From Nakamurella leprariae (lineage in GTDB: Bacteria; Actinomycetota; Actinomycetes; Mycobacteriales; Nakamurellaceae), in contig NZ_JAERWK010000014.1 in NCBI RefSeq assembly GCF_016918035.1, positions 1 to 64,000 on the forward strand: a stretch of DNA of 64,000 bases, read 5' to 3'. Below the pieces are notes generated by a model. The model ran no database searches and was not told where the DNA came from. It was given only the letters and a program-made list of their open reading frames with translations. This document shows positions 1 to 8,707 of the stretch, piece by piece. Each line of letters starts with the position of its first letter. Within the stretch, counting starts at the first letter, position 1. Both the position numbers and the translations under genes were made by a program.

Positions 1-1421
1 GTGGTGGCGTCGGGGACGAACCCGGTGCCGGTGATGGTCACCGTGGTGCCGCCGGTTTCGGGGCCGGTGCCGGGGTCGATCCCGGTGGCGGTCGGCGTCG
101 GCAGCGGGAACTGGTTCGGTCCCACGGAGGCCGAGGCCAGGTTGATCAACGCGACCGGCGCGGCAGGGACGAGACCGATCTGCAGCGCGCGTTCGGTGAA
201 GACGCCGTCGGCGGTGGTCTGCACGTTGGCGTTGAGCTCGAGCACCGTCTCGAGGGCGGTGGCCAGCGGGGTGATGACCTCGTCGCCCAGTCCGGCCACG
301 ACGACGTCGATCGGCGCCGTGACCTCGTCGATCGCGGCGGCCAGGATGCCGGCGATCACAGCCGGAACGACGGGGCCCAGCACCGTGACGACCTCGATGC
401 TGTCGATCGCTGCGGCGATCTGCTCGCCGAGCGCCGTCAGTTCGGCCGAGATGGCGGGCAGGAGTTCGGTGGTGAGGGCGTCCGTGATGAACGGGACCAA
501 CGACGTCGACGGACCGAGGTCGTTCAGATCCAGGCCCTGAGCGGCCAGGACCGCCGCGATGTCGATCGTGATGACGCCGGTGTCCAGGTCAGCGGTGATC
601 GACCCATCCGCGGTACTGACCACCGACAGGGTCGCGACCAGATCCGCCAGATCAGGGATGCCGGTCACCTCCGCCCCGGGGACCACGTCGCTGATGAGGT
701 CGACCAGGCCGTCGACGGTCGGCTGCAGCGAGGTCAGGGTGGCGTCCAGATCGCCGGTGACCGCGGCCAGCGTGGGACTGGTCAACGACAGATCGAGTGA
801 GGCGATGCCGTAGTCGCCCGTCTGGGCGCCGGCGCCTGCCGCCTGCGTGGCGGTCGCGGCCACCGCTCCCACGGTCAATCCGGCATCGGAGAGCACCGGG
901 CTGACCGCAGGAAGGGTGTCGATCAGTGGAGCCAGGTCCAGGGTGGCGTCCGAGGGCGGAACGCCGGCGCCGCCGATGTCGATGGCACCACTGTCGTTGA
1001 CCGCGCCGGAGGCCCCCAGGGAGCCGCCGTCGGCGTCCGCCACGGCGACCTGGTTGACCGCCCCCAGAGACAGCAGCGCGTTGTCGCCCAGCAGATTGAC
1101 ACCGGGCGTGATCTCGACGTCCACGGCGTTCAGAGCACTGACGTCGAGCGGGTTCGGGCTCACCACCCGGTCCGGTTCGCCCGGGTTCACGGCGGTCGCG
1201 GGCGCCACTGTGAGGACCGAGTCCAGATCGAGGCCGAGCACCGTTCCGCCCAGGAACCGTCCCTCGGCCTGGGACACGGGTCCGGCAGCCGTGGCCACGC
1301 CCATCCCGACCAGGGCGGTCCCGGCGGTGAGGGCGAGGACGGCGCCGACGGCGGTCATCCGGCGTGTGAGGTGATGAGACCGTGGGTGTGGGTCCACCTG
1401 ATGACGGTCGAATTTGATCAT
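1..1421 (-). CDS. Choice-of-anchor G family secreted surface protein (partial, C-terminus off the window)
   Basis: The reading frame is open from the ATG at 1421 to the window edge (about 473 residues, no stop). A purine-rich GGGGGAAC lies just upstream of the ATG. The product has a signal-peptide-like hydrophobic stretch at about residues 20-45. Then comes a region typical of choice-of-anchor G proteins of actinobacteria (SQAEGRFLGG, NPGEPD, NPLDVSALNA, GAVNQ, ASGAV). The last visible part (ATGIDPGTGPETGGTTVTI) looks like the start of an IPT/TIG immunoglobulin-like domain. The role is probably cell-surface or extracellular with no known enzymatic function. The sorting signal expected for this family would lie beyond base 1. 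The family call is from motif recall. Confidence 0.72.
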   Translation of the reverse strand, partial: MIKFDRHQVDPHPRSHHLTRRMTAVGAVLALTAGTALVGMGVATAAGPVSQAEGRFLGGTVLGLDLDSVLTVAPATAVNPGEPDRVVSPNPLDVSALNAVDVEITPGVNLLGDNALLSLGAVNQVAVADADGGSLGASGAVNDSGAIDIGGAGVPPSDATLDLAPLIDTLPAVSPVLSDAGLTVGAVAATATQAAGAGAQTGDYGIASLDLSLTSPTLAAVTGDLDATLTSLQPTVDGLVDLISDVVPGAEVTGIPDLADLVATLSVVSTADGSITADLDTGVITIDIAAVLAAQGLDLNDLGPSTSLVPFITDALTTELLPAISAELTALGEQIAAAIDSIEVVTVLGPVVPAVIAGILAAAIDEVTAPIDVVVAGLGDEVITPLATALETVLELNANVQTTADGVFTERALQIGLVPAAPVALINLASASVGPNQFPLPTPTATGIDPGTGPETGGTTVTITGTGFVPDAT

Positions 1422-1906
1422 GTACTCGTTCCCCCTGCGGCAGCGGCGACGTCACCGGTCGACGCGCGTTCCCCCGAGAAAGCGCGATCCGTCCGCGAAC
1501 AATATCCTGAGATTCGGTGGTCAGGATCGGTCGGTAATCGATCTTGTTCAGCTCGAAAGAGGCCCGCGAGCGGTTCCTGGCGAACTGAGATCAGTTCAAG
1601 ATGAACGTGTTTCAGATTCGAACGCCGGGCGTCGAGATGAAATCGTGCGACGTACAGAGATCATTTCGGTGGCCGGCCGGTCGAAGCTCCACCCGATTGA
1701 CCAGAATCGCGACCCGAATGCGGAAACCGCGTGACGGTGGGCGTTCGACGGGCGAGCCTGGGATCGCTCTGACGAGGTGTCACTCAGGCGAGCGTGTCGC
1801 CGAGTGCGGTCAGTCGTCACGCGCTGCGGTCCCCGGCGCGCGGTTCGGTCGTCGGTGCACGAGGATCACACAGGGTTGCGGCGATCCGATCGCTCCGGGG
1901 CGTCCG
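1422..1906. other. Gene-free stretch of 485 bp
   Basis: Only short overlapping reading frames without family features or convincing ribosome sites are found here. It lies upstream of the surface-protein gene and downstream of the diguanylate cyclase gene, and locally it is less GC-rich (about 1500-1720). It presumably holds the promoter of the surface-protein gene. I see no clear hairpin terminator, repeat or RNA gene. Confidence 0.5.
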
Positions 1907-2962
1907 TCACAGCCCGGTCGCCGCCGGCTCCCCGATCCGGTTCCGCCCGGCTCGCTTGGCCTGGTACAGCGCGATGTCTGCAGCCGAGTACAGGGGTCGG
2001 AGGTCACCGGCATGGGTCGGTGCGTGTGCCAGCCCGATGCTCACCGTGACATCGACGAACTCGCCCGCCGCGGTGCGGAACCGACGCGAGCGGATGGCTT
2101 CGATGATCTGCCGTGCCCGCTCGAGCCCTGCGGCAGGTGGGCACCCCGGAAGCAGGAGCGCGATCTCGTCGCCGCCGAGTCTGCTGACGACGTCGTTCGG
2201 TCGACTCAGTGACGTCAGGACTTCCGCGACGCCGCGCAGGACGTCGTCCCCTCCTGGGTGCCCGAACGAGTCGTTGATCCACTTGAAGTGGTCCACATCG
2301 ATGAGGATGAGCACGGTGCCTTCGGGGCTGGCGGCACCCGACAGCGCGGTTCGCGCGGCCTCGTCCAGGACCCGTCGGGTGACCAGCCCGGTGAGCGGGT
2401 CGATCGCCGCCTGCCGACGCATCTTCTGCAGGAGGGCTTCGCGCTGTTCCTCGGCCTCGGTCAGCAGAGTGGCGGTGACCAGCAGGGCGGCGGCCACGAA
2501 GCCGAAGTCCGGCAGTCCGTCGGCGAACGACCGTTGCGTGAACACGACGACGGCCGTGCCGATCACCGCGCAGGTCGTCACCACCGCCACACCGCCACGC
2601 GGCAGCTGTGACGCGGCGAACAGCACGGGGAAGAAGAAGAACACCACGGCGGTCGTCGACGTGTCCGCCGTGAACAGGTCGAGTGCGGTGGTCCCGATCA
2701 CCGCCAGGACCGGCACCAGGACCCACAGCACTCGATGGGTGCCCGATTTCCCCAGTCGACCGGTCAATTGACCGGCTCCGGCGACGGTCGCGGCGACGAG
2801 CAGGGTCAGGAGCACCAATGCCGATCGGTCCACGCCGTCCGGAGGGCGGAGGAAGGCGAACAGGATGGTGACGACCGCGGCGACCCTGGTCAAGAGCCGC
2901 ACCGTTCGCGCTGCCGCGGCGGCGTCCCGCGGTTGCATCCAGCGCACGAGGATCGCGAACAT
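1907..2962 (-). CDS. Membrane-bound diguanylate cyclase (GGDEF domain)
   Basis: It makes the second messenger cyclic di-GMP from two GTP. The start is set at the ATG at 2962 because AGGAG sits six bases upstream. An in-frame GTG at 3010 would add 16 residues but has a poorer site. About six hydrophobic segments fill residues 25-170, followed by a GGDEF domain (about 185-345). The active-site loop reads GGDEI at 263-267, a tolerated variant of GGDEF. An RPND sequence at 254-257, five residues upstream, fits the RxxD product-inhibition site, so feedback control by c-di-GMP is likely. No extra sensor domain is seen, so the membrane part may be the sensor. The neighbouring gene encodes the opposing EAL activity. 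Confidence 0.9.
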   Translation of the reverse strand: MFAILVRWMQPRDAAAAARTVRLLTRVAAVVTILFAFLRPPDGVDRSALVLLTLLVAATVAGAGQLTGRLGKSGTHRVLWVLVPVLAVIGTTALDLFTADTSTTAVVFFFFPVLFAASQLPRGGVAVVTTCAVIGTAVVVFTQRSFADGLPDFGFVAAALLVTATLLTEAEEQREALLQKMRRQAAIDPLTGLVTRRVLDEAARTALSGAASPEGTVLILIDVDHFKWINDSFGHPGGDDVLRGVAEVLTSLSRPNDVVSRLGGDEIALLLPGCPPAAGLERARQIIEAIRSRRFRTAAGEFVDVTVSIGLAHAPTHAGDLRPLYSAADIALYQAKRAGRNRIGEPAATGL

Positions 2963-3075
2963 GGCACTCCTGGAAGCCGGCGTGTCGCAGCTGGGCGCGT
3001 GTTCGACCACACGCCTCGGCAGGCCGGTACGAAGGGTGATCGCCCGCTCGGACTCGTGGGCGGGTTGACCAGTGG

Positions 3076-3108
3076 TGGTTGCTAACAGTAGCGCAATGGT
3101 TGCTCACA
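3076..3108. promoter_or_regulatory. Two-copy direct repeat upstream of the diguanylate cyclase gene
   Basis: TGGTTGCT-N-ACAG occurs twice with a 21-base pitch (3076-3088 and 3097-3109), that is, two helical turns on the same face of DNA. It lies about 115-145 bases upstream of the cyclase ATG and just past the stop of the EAL gene. This fits a binding site for a transcription factor, but no regulator is identified. Confidence 0.35.
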
Positions 3109-3145
3109 GCGACTGGGATGGCGATGACTCGCGCCCGGTCCACGC

Positions 3146-4402
3146 TCACCCGGTGGGGAGGGAGACGGCGGTGACCTCGTTCGGAGCTGCGTCGTCGATG
3201 CCCACCGGGCAGGACAGATCCTCGATGGACATCGGCCGGCCGAGGAAGTACCCCTGGGCCAGCCCGATACCCAGCTGCTGAGCGGTGAGCAGCTCGGCTC
3301 GGGTCTCGATGCCCTCGGCGAGGATCACGGAGTCGGTGGCGTTGCCGAAGGCGACCAGAGCGGTGGCCATGGCCAGGCGCGCAGGATCCCGGTTCATCCC
3401 GTGGGTGAGGTGGTAGTCCATCTTGATGATGTCTGGTCGCAACTCCACGAGCTGACGCATGCCGGAGTACCCGGCCCCGGCGTCGTCGATGGCGAACCGT
3501 ATGCCGGCACTCCGAAGGTCGCGCATGCGATGATGCAGCACGCGATACTCGACAACCGGCGCGTGCTCGGTGATCTCCAGGACGGTGCGAGCCCGGGCGT
3601 GGCTCGGGAGGGCCGACCACAGCGCTGTGTCGATGAGGGTGCGTGCGGACACGTTCACCGAGAGCCACAGCGCACCCGGCAACAGGGGAAGGGCGGCGAG
3701 TGCATTGCGCACCGCTGCGAGTTCCAGGTCGCACCCCATGCCGACCCGATCTGCATCGTTGAACCACTGTTCGGGACCGCCGTGGCCACCCGGGAATCGA
3801 GCGAGGGCTTCGTAGCCGACCGTCTCGAGATCGCAGAGGCGGACCACGGGTTGGAACACCATGCGAGGACCGCCGTCGTCCAACACCGACCGGATCCGGT
3901 CCCGGACCATCTCGGCGCTGCGTCGCTGCTCGAGACGTCGGTCGATCGAATCGGCGAGCAGGTCGGCCAGCACCTGCAGGAACGTCGCGTCCCGCTCATC
4001 GAGACTGGGCTGACGCGCGGAGCTGAAACAGCAGAGCGTGCCGTAGTACTCGCCACTGCTGGCCCGCAGATGCGCCGCCACGTACGCGCCGATCCCGACG
4101 GTCCGCGTCACTCCGAGCGCATTGGTGACCGGGTTGGCGGCGGTATCGGGAATCACCGCCGGCAGCTTGCCGGCCAGGACGCGGATGCAGTAGGAGCCGT
4201 CCAGTGCCAGTCGGTCACCCTGTCGGACGCCGAACAGCTCGGTGCGGCCGTCCAGCACCTCGACGACCTGATCACCGTCGATCGTGCTGGAGAACCAGGC
4301 CAGGTCCATGCCGAGTCGGGAGCGGGCCAGGGTCAGCACCCGGGTGACCGCTGCGTCGTCCAACTCCTCGGCGCTCAGGATCTCGGTCAGCACCTGCTTC
4401 AT
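3146..4402 (-). CDS. GAF-EAL cyclic di-GMP phosphodiesterase
   Basis: Predicted to hydrolyse cyclic di-GMP to pGpG in the cytoplasm. Residues 15-150 resemble a GAF sensor domain and 165-400 an EAL domain. The catalytic set looks complete: E198 of the EAL motif, N250 (SVNVS), E276 (LEITEH), the acidic pair D306-D307 in DDAGAGYSG, K327 (IIKMD) and E363 (AEGIET). Loop 6 reads DDAGAG instead of the usual DDFGTG, a modest change. ATG at 4402 is used; an in-frame TTG at 4426 is an alternative start, and neither has a textbook ribosome site. With the downstream cyclase gene on the same strand it forms a make-and-break pair for the same messenger. No membrane segment is seen. Confidence 0.88.
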   Translation of the reverse strand: MKQVLTEILSAEELDDAAVTRVLTLARSRLGMDLAWFSSTIDGDQVVEVLDGRTELFGVRQGDRLALDGSYCIRVLAGKLPAVIPDTAANPVTNALGVTRTVGIGAYVAAHLRASSGEYYGTLCCFSSARQPSLDERDATFLQVLADLLADSIDRRLEQRRSAEMVRDRIRSVLDDGGPRMVFQPVVRLCDLETVGYEALARFPGGHGGPEQWFNDADRVGMGCDLELAAVRNALAALPLLPGALWLSVNVSARTLIDTALWSALPSHARARTVLEITEHAPVVEYRVLHHRMRDLRSAGIRFAIDDAGAGYSGMRQLVELRPDIIKMDYHLTHGMNRDPARLAMATALVAFGNATDSVILAEGIETRAELLTAQQLGIGLAQGYFLGRPMSIEDLSCPVGIDDAAPNEVTAVSLPTG

Positions 4403-4462
4403 GGGGCCCCCGGTCAGCTTCGACAACTACTCCAGTCGTCCAGTGACATGTGGTTCATGCCA

Positions 4463-4491
4463 ATACTCTTGACGTATCGACAATAGAGTAT
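4463..4491. promoter_or_regulatory. AT-rich inverted repeat in the divergent EAL / PNPOx-like intergenic region
   Basis: ATACTCT (4463-4469) and AGAGTAT (4485-4491) are perfect inverted arms separated by 15 bases. They sit in a short AT-rich island within otherwise GC-rich DNA between two divergent genes. This looks like a regulator site overlapping a promoter. Which gene it controls cannot be told. Confidence 0.4.
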
Positions 4492-4657
4492 GGCCACGGA
4501 GATCTCCGATCGAGTGGCGCGGTCACTCGTTCGGTGCCGATGAATTCATTCTGCCGGGTGTGGCGCGGCTACCGGTCCAGCTGACTTCCCCGGCCGACCG
4601 CCGCGGATCGGCCTACGGTCGAGAACCGGGGGAATGCCTGCGCACGAGGAGGATGTC

Positions 4658-5116
4658 ATGACGGAAGCCGCTGAACTGCAGACCCTGACCGACGAGGAGT
4701 GCACCGAATTGTTGAGCGCTCGGACCGTCGGACGACTGGGAGTCATGGTGGAGCGCTACCCGCTGATCCTTCCCGTGAACTACACCCTGGACCGCGGCGT
4801 CGTCGTCATCAGGTCCAGGCCGGGCACCAAGCTGACCAACGCGAGCCACGCCAACGTCACGTTCCAGGTGGATGACTTCGACACGGTCACACGGACCGGA
4901 TGGAGCGTGCTCGTGCGTGGCCAGGCCGAGGAACTCACCGATCGACACAGCGAAGAGGTCCGGGAACGGACCGAGACCAGTGGCCTGCAGCCGTGGGTCG
5001 CGGATGCCGATCTGAGATGGGTGCGGATCATCCCCCACGGCGTGACAGGACGGCGGATCGTGGTGCCGCCGGGCGCTGAACAGGACTGGGCCTACGGCAT
5101 CGGCGCCTACATGTGA
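4658..5116 (+). CDS. Pyridoxamine 5'-phosphate oxidase-like flavin-binding protein
   Basis: A 152-residue protein whose start at 4658 is preceded by a strong GAGGAGG site. It matches the split-barrel PNPOx-like family. An N-terminal helix (TLTDEECTELLSARTVGRLG) is followed by strands with PVNYTLDRGVVVIRS and a characteristic VTFQVDDFD. The length is normal for the stand-alone actinobacterial proteins of this group, which bind FMN or F420, often with unknown substrate. It lacks features of the vitamin B6 enzyme PdxH. No operon partner is evident, as the upstream gene diverges. Confidence 0.85.
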   Translation: MTEAAELQTLTDEECTELLSARTVGRLGVMVERYPLILPVNYTLDRGVVVIRSRPGTKLTNASHANVTFQVDDFDTVTRTGWSVLVRGQAEELTDRHSEEVRERTETSGLQPWVADADLRWVRIIPHGVTGRRIVVPPGAEQDWAYGIGAYM

Positions 5117-5310
5117 GTGTCGGGGACGCGCGCGGCGGCCGGCGGAGGATGTCGTCGTCCTGCGCGGAGGGCTGACGGTGAGGACGGGGAGCGGCCGCGT
5201 CCGTCACGACGCTTCCGATCGGATCGCGCACGCCCCGCGGCGGTGGCGACGGATCCACGGGTCTTCGGTGGGCACCGATCGGCCGGGGCTCGACCTACCC
5301 TGACGTGGCC

Positions 5311-6162
5311 ATGACGACACCTCCTGCCGCCGGTCCACCGGCTCCCGACCGGGTCGCTGCGGGATTCACCGGCACCGGGGCCGGCCCGTCCTTCCTGCCG
5401 GACCGTCCGCCGGCCGAGACCGCGCGATCCGTCCGGATCGAGCTCGTCATCGTCTTCCTGGTCACCCTGGGCATGAGCGGGCTGCGCAGCCTGGTCAACC
5501 TGATCGACTCGCTGCTGGCGCCGACCCCGCTCGCGCAGCAGACGGTGGCCATCGTGGTGCCGCAGGCGCGGGCGTCGTACCTGGACCTGATCAAACAGCT
5601 GCTGAGCGTGGCCTCCGGCCTGGCCTGGGGCGCGCTCGCGCTCTACCTGCTGTGGCGTTCCGGCGTGCACCTGCGGACCCGGCTCGGCCTGGACCTGAGC
5701 CGGCCGGGCCGCGACCTGCTCGCGGCGGTCGGGCTGACCGCGCTCATCGGCATCCCGGGGCTGCTCTTCTACCTGTTCGCGCACGCCATCGGCATCAACC
5801 TGGCGGTGGCACCGACCACGCTGGACGACGCCTGGTGGCGGGTGCCGGTGCTCATCCTCGCCGCCTTCGAGAACGGTTTCCTGGAAGAGGTCCTCGTCGT
5901 CGGGTACCTGCTCACCCGGCTCGAGCAGCTCGGCGTCCGGCCGTGGAAGGCGACCGCCATCAGCTCGGTGCTGCGCGGCTCGTACCACCTGTACCAGGGG
6001 TTCGGCGGGTTCCTCGGCAACGCCGTGATGGGGGTGGTGTTCGCGTTGTGGTTCCGCCGCACCCGCCGGCTGTGGCCGCTGGTCGTGGCCCACACCCTGC
6101 TCGACGTGTTCGCGTTCGTCGGGTACTCGCTGCTGGCCGGCCGGGTCGACTGGCTGCCCTGA
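5311..6162 (+). CDS. CPBP family intramembrane metalloprotease
   Basis: A 283-residue polytopic membrane protein, with hydrophobic segments at roughly 43-62, 97-115, 138-158, 178-200, 232-248 and 255-277. The conserved elements of the CPBP (Abi/CAAX-protease-like) family are present: the paired glutamates E192-E193 followed by VLVVGYL, H226 in RGSYHLYQG and H261 in VAHTLLD. These would bind the metal in the membrane. An in-frame GTG two codons upstream (5305) is possible. Substrates are unknown; members process prenylated or membrane peptides or act in self-immunity to bacteriocins. It converges on the serine hydrolase gene with a 33-base gap. Confidence 0.88.
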   Translation: MTTPPAAGPPAPDRVAAGFTGTGAGPSFLPDRPPAETARSVRIELVIVFLVTLGMSGLRSLVNLIDSLLAPTPLAQQTVAIVVPQARASYLDLIKQLLSVASGLAWGALALYLLWRSGVHLRTRLGLDLSRPGRDLLAAVGLTALIGIPGLLFYLFAHAIGINLAVAPTTLDDAWWRVPVLILAAFENGFLEEVLVVGYLLTRLEQLGVRPWKATAISSVLRGSYHLYQGFGGFLGNAVMGVVFALWFRRTRRLWPLVVAHTLLDVFAFVGYSLLAGRVDWLP

Positions 6163-6195
6163 CTGTGAACATGGCCAGCCCCGGCCGGCCGGGCC

Positions 6196-7701
6196 TCATC
6201 CGGCCAGCAGGGTGAGGGCGTCCTGGGCGACACCGACCAGCTGCGGCTCCAGCGGGACCGCACCGGGATCGGTCGACGCGGTCTGGAACACGACCAGGAA
6301 CCGCTCGCCGTCGGCGTCGGTGGCCAGCCAACTGCCGGCCACCACCCCCGGCGAGTTGCCGCCCTTGAACGCCACCGACGGCCACTGCGCCGGGTCGATC
6401 CCGCCCGGGTTGGCGGTCAGGATCTCGGTCAACGGCTCACCGGCGGGGGTGCCGGCCCGGTCGGACAGGGCCAGGTGCGCCCGGCAGATGTCCCGCGCCG
6501 TGGCGAACCACTCGAGACCGTCCGGCCACACCACGGTGGTCACGGTGAGCGGGTCGATCGCCAGCGGCCCACCCGGCAGCCCGTCGAGCAGCGCACGCCG
6601 GCCGGCCTCGTCCGCGGCCACCCACTCGGGCGTGCGGTCGGGCGTGCCCCAGCCGAGCTGGAACAGGTTGCGGGTGGTCAGCAGCGGCCGGTTCGCGGCC
6701 GGGTCGGCCATCCCCAGGTCGGCCATCGCCTGCTCCACCGCCGGCCGGCCCAGCCGCTGGATCAGCAGGTCGGTCGCGGTGTTGTCGCTGATGGCGATCA
6801 TCCCGGCGGCCGCGTCCTGCACCGTCACGGGCGTGCCGGTCGGCTCGTTCTGCAGCTGACCGGACGGCAGGCTGCGCACGTCGTCGCTGAGGGTCAGGGT
6901 CTCCTCCCAGCTCAGCGTGCCGGCGGCGACCGCGTCGACGACCGCGCCCAGCACGTACAGCTTGAAGATCGAACCCATCGGACGCGCCTCGTCGACCCGC
7001 AGCGCCAGGCCCGCCGCGCCGGGGTCGGTGTCGCAGCTCGCGGCGTCGGTGATCGGCAGGGCCAGCAGCGACGTCTCCGTACCCAGTCCGTCCACCTCGG
7101 CCTGCAGGGCGCCCAGGCTGGTCGCCGGGTCCCGCTCGACGTGCGGCTGGAACAGCAACCCGTCGATCAGGCCGGCGTCGTCCACGCTGATCGACAGGGC
7201 CAGCGGGGGTGAGGTGTCCGAGGTCAGCACCAGCACCGCGGCGGTCCGGCTCTGCTCCTGCACCTCGCTCACCGTCCACGGCCCGAAGGCCCGGAACTGC
7301 CCGAGGATCGGGTTCAGCTGGGCGATCGGGGCCTGGGTGAGGAACTCCGGCGTGAACCGCTCGGTGGCCTGTGCCTCGGTCAGGTCCGCGCCGCCGGGCT
7401 CCAGCAGCGGCAGCACCCAGGCCGCGGCTTCGCCCAGCGGACCGGCCGGCAGCGTCGAGTCCGGCGCCCCGGTGGCGGATGTCGAGGTCGATGTCGGGGC
7501 CGAGGTCGTCGCTGCGGGGGAGGACGAGGTCGGGGCCGAGGACGCCGGGCTGGTCGTCGAGGTCGCGGGCGTCTCCGGGTCAGCGCCCGCGCAGCCGGCC
7601 AGGACCAACCCGGCGGCGGTGAGCGCACCGACGAACGGCACGGTGCGGCGGCGCGGGCGGACGGTGCGGGCGGCGGCTGCGTACGGCATACGACGTTCCA
7701 T
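6196..7701 (-). CDS. Lipoprotein serine hydrolase of the class A beta-lactamase fold
   Basis: Start at the ATG at 7701, preceded by GTGGAG; this leaves a compact lipoprotein signal with the lipobox LAGC (cysteine 37). A Ser/Thr/Ala/Pro-rich linker (40-85) leads to an N-terminal domain and then a serine hydrolase domain (about 225-495). Its active-site motifs are S244-I-F-K247 (SxxK), S305-D-N307 (SDN) and K446-G-G (in place of KTG). Both the catalytic serine and lysine are therefore present. Proteins of this type are outer-face lipoproteins with hydrolase activity, not necessarily beta-lactam resistance. I see no clear ExxLN motif, so true beta-lactamase function is uncertain. It is divergent from pheA with only 76 bases between starts. 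Confidence 0.85.
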   Translation of the reverse strand: MERRMPYAAAARTVRPRRRTVPFVGALTAAGLVLAGCAGADPETPATSTTSPASSAPTSSSPAATTSAPTSTSTSATGAPDSTLPAGPLGEAAAWVLPLLEPGGADLTEAQATERFTPEFLTQAPIAQLNPILGQFRAFGPWTVSEVQEQSRTAAVLVLTSDTSPPLALSISVDDAGLIDGLLFQPHVERDPATSLGALQAEVDGLGTETSLLALPITDAASCDTDPGAAGLALRVDEARPMGSIFKLYVLGAVVDAVAAGTLSWEETLTLSDDVRSLPSGQLQNEPTGTPVTVQDAAAGMIAISDNTATDLLIQRLGRPAVEQAMADLGMADPAANRPLLTTRNLFQLGWGTPDRTPEWVAADEAGRRALLDGLPGGPLAIDPLTVTTVVWPDGLEWFATARDICRAHLALSDRAGTPAGEPLTEILTANPGGIDPAQWPSVAFKGGNSPGVVAGSWLATDADGERFLVVFQTASTDPGAVPLEPQLVGVAQDALTLLAG

Positions 7702-7777
7702 GATCTCCACTGTGCCGATCCCGTGTCGCGGTCGCGGCACCGGGGGTGCCGGGCGGCCGCCTGGCTAGGGTGGCCCG

Positions 7778-8707
7778 GTGACCGAGCGGTGGGCGTACCT
7801 GGGACCGGAGGGCACGTTCACCGAGCAGGCCGCGGAGCTGCTGAGCCGTCGCGCCCCCGGCCCGGTCGAGCGTCGCCCGGCCCCGACCGTGCCGGCCGCG
7901 CTGCGGGCCGTCCGGGACGGCTCGGTCGGGGCCGCGGTGGTGGCGCTGGAGAGCTCGGTCGAGGGATCCGTCCCGGTCACCCAGGACGAGCTGATCCACG
8001 GTGAGCCGCTGCTGATCACCGCCGAGGCGCACGTGCCGGTGACCTTCGACCTGCTGGTCCGGCCGGGTACCGAGCTGTCGGCGGTCACCGCCGTCGGCGC
8101 CCACCCGCACGGGCTGGCCCAGGTGCGCAGCTGGCTCGAGGGGCAGCTGCCCGGGGCCCGCGCGGTGGTGTGCGAGTCGAACGCGGCGGCCGCGGCGGCC
8201 GTGGCGGCCGGCGACCTGGACGCCGCGGCGGCCGCGCCGGTGGCGGCCGTCACGTACGGGTTGGTCGCGGCGGCGGCCGACATCGGGGAGCGGCACGACG
8301 CCGTCACCCGGTTCGTGCTGCTGCGCCGCCCCGGCCCGGTCCCCGCGCCGACCGGCAACGACATCACCTCGATGGTGCTCTCGGTCGACAACCACCCGGG
8401 TTCCCTGCTGGCGGTGCTGACCGAGTTCGCCTCCCGCGGCATCAATCTCACCCGGCTCGAGTCGCGACCGACCCGATCGCGGATGGGGGAGTACGTCTTC
8501 ACGGTCGATGCCGACGGTCACCTCACCGACCCCGCGATGGCCGACGTCCTCGTCGCGCTGCGCCGACGGTCGGCGCTGTGGCGGTTCCTCGGGTCGTACG
8601 CCCGGCAGGACGGCCGGGGCGAACCCCTGCCCGGGTTCGCCACCGGGTCCGCCTATCGTGAAGCGCGGGACGCGGTCCGGCGATGGCAACTGGGGGACTT
8701 CTCATGA
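7778..8707 (+). CDS. pheA: Prephenate dehydratase
   Basis: Converts prephenate to phenylpyruvate in phenylalanine synthesis. The 309-residue length is right for a monofunctional enzyme without a chorismate mutase domain. The N-terminus WAYLGPEGTFTEQAA is typical. The catalytic Thr-Arg-Phe triad appears in HDAVTRFVLL near residue 185, and the C-terminal ACT domain for phenylalanine feedback (GSLLAVLTEFASRGINLTRL, then ESRP) spans about 205-285. It starts with GTG. The downstream phosphatase gene overlaps its stop by four bases, so the two are co-transcribed. Confidence 0.97.
   Translation: MTERWAYLGPEGTFTEQAAELLSRRAPGPVERRPAPTVPAALRAVRDGSVGAAVVALESSVEGSVPVTQDELIHGEPLLITAEAHVPVTFDLLVRPGTELSAVTAVGAHPHGLAQVRSWLEGQLPGARAVVCESNAAAAAAVAAGDLDAAAAAPVAAVTYGLVAAAADIGERHDAVTRFVLLRRPGPVPAPTGNDITSMVLSVDNHPGSLLAVLTEFASRGINLTRLESRPTRSRMGEYVFTVDADGHLTDPAMADVLVALRRRSALWRFLGSYARQDGRGEPLPGFATGSAYREARDAVRRWQLGDFS

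Noticed and set aside
1-1374. Plus-strand frames at 1-540, 559-813 and 847-1374
   Set aside because: They are antisense to the surface-protein gene, whose minus-strand frame is open to the window edge and has family motifs and a signal peptide.
6174-6203. GC palindrome between the convergent CPBP and serine hydrolase genes
   Set aside because: The symmetric part has no loop and sits in a run of CCGG/GGCC that arises easily at this base composition; I do not call it a terminator.
6196-7701. True beta-lactamase resistance gene
   Set aside because: Although SxxK and SDN are present, the third motif is KGG and no clear ExxLN omega-loop motif is visible; a lipoprotein serine hydrolase is the safer call.
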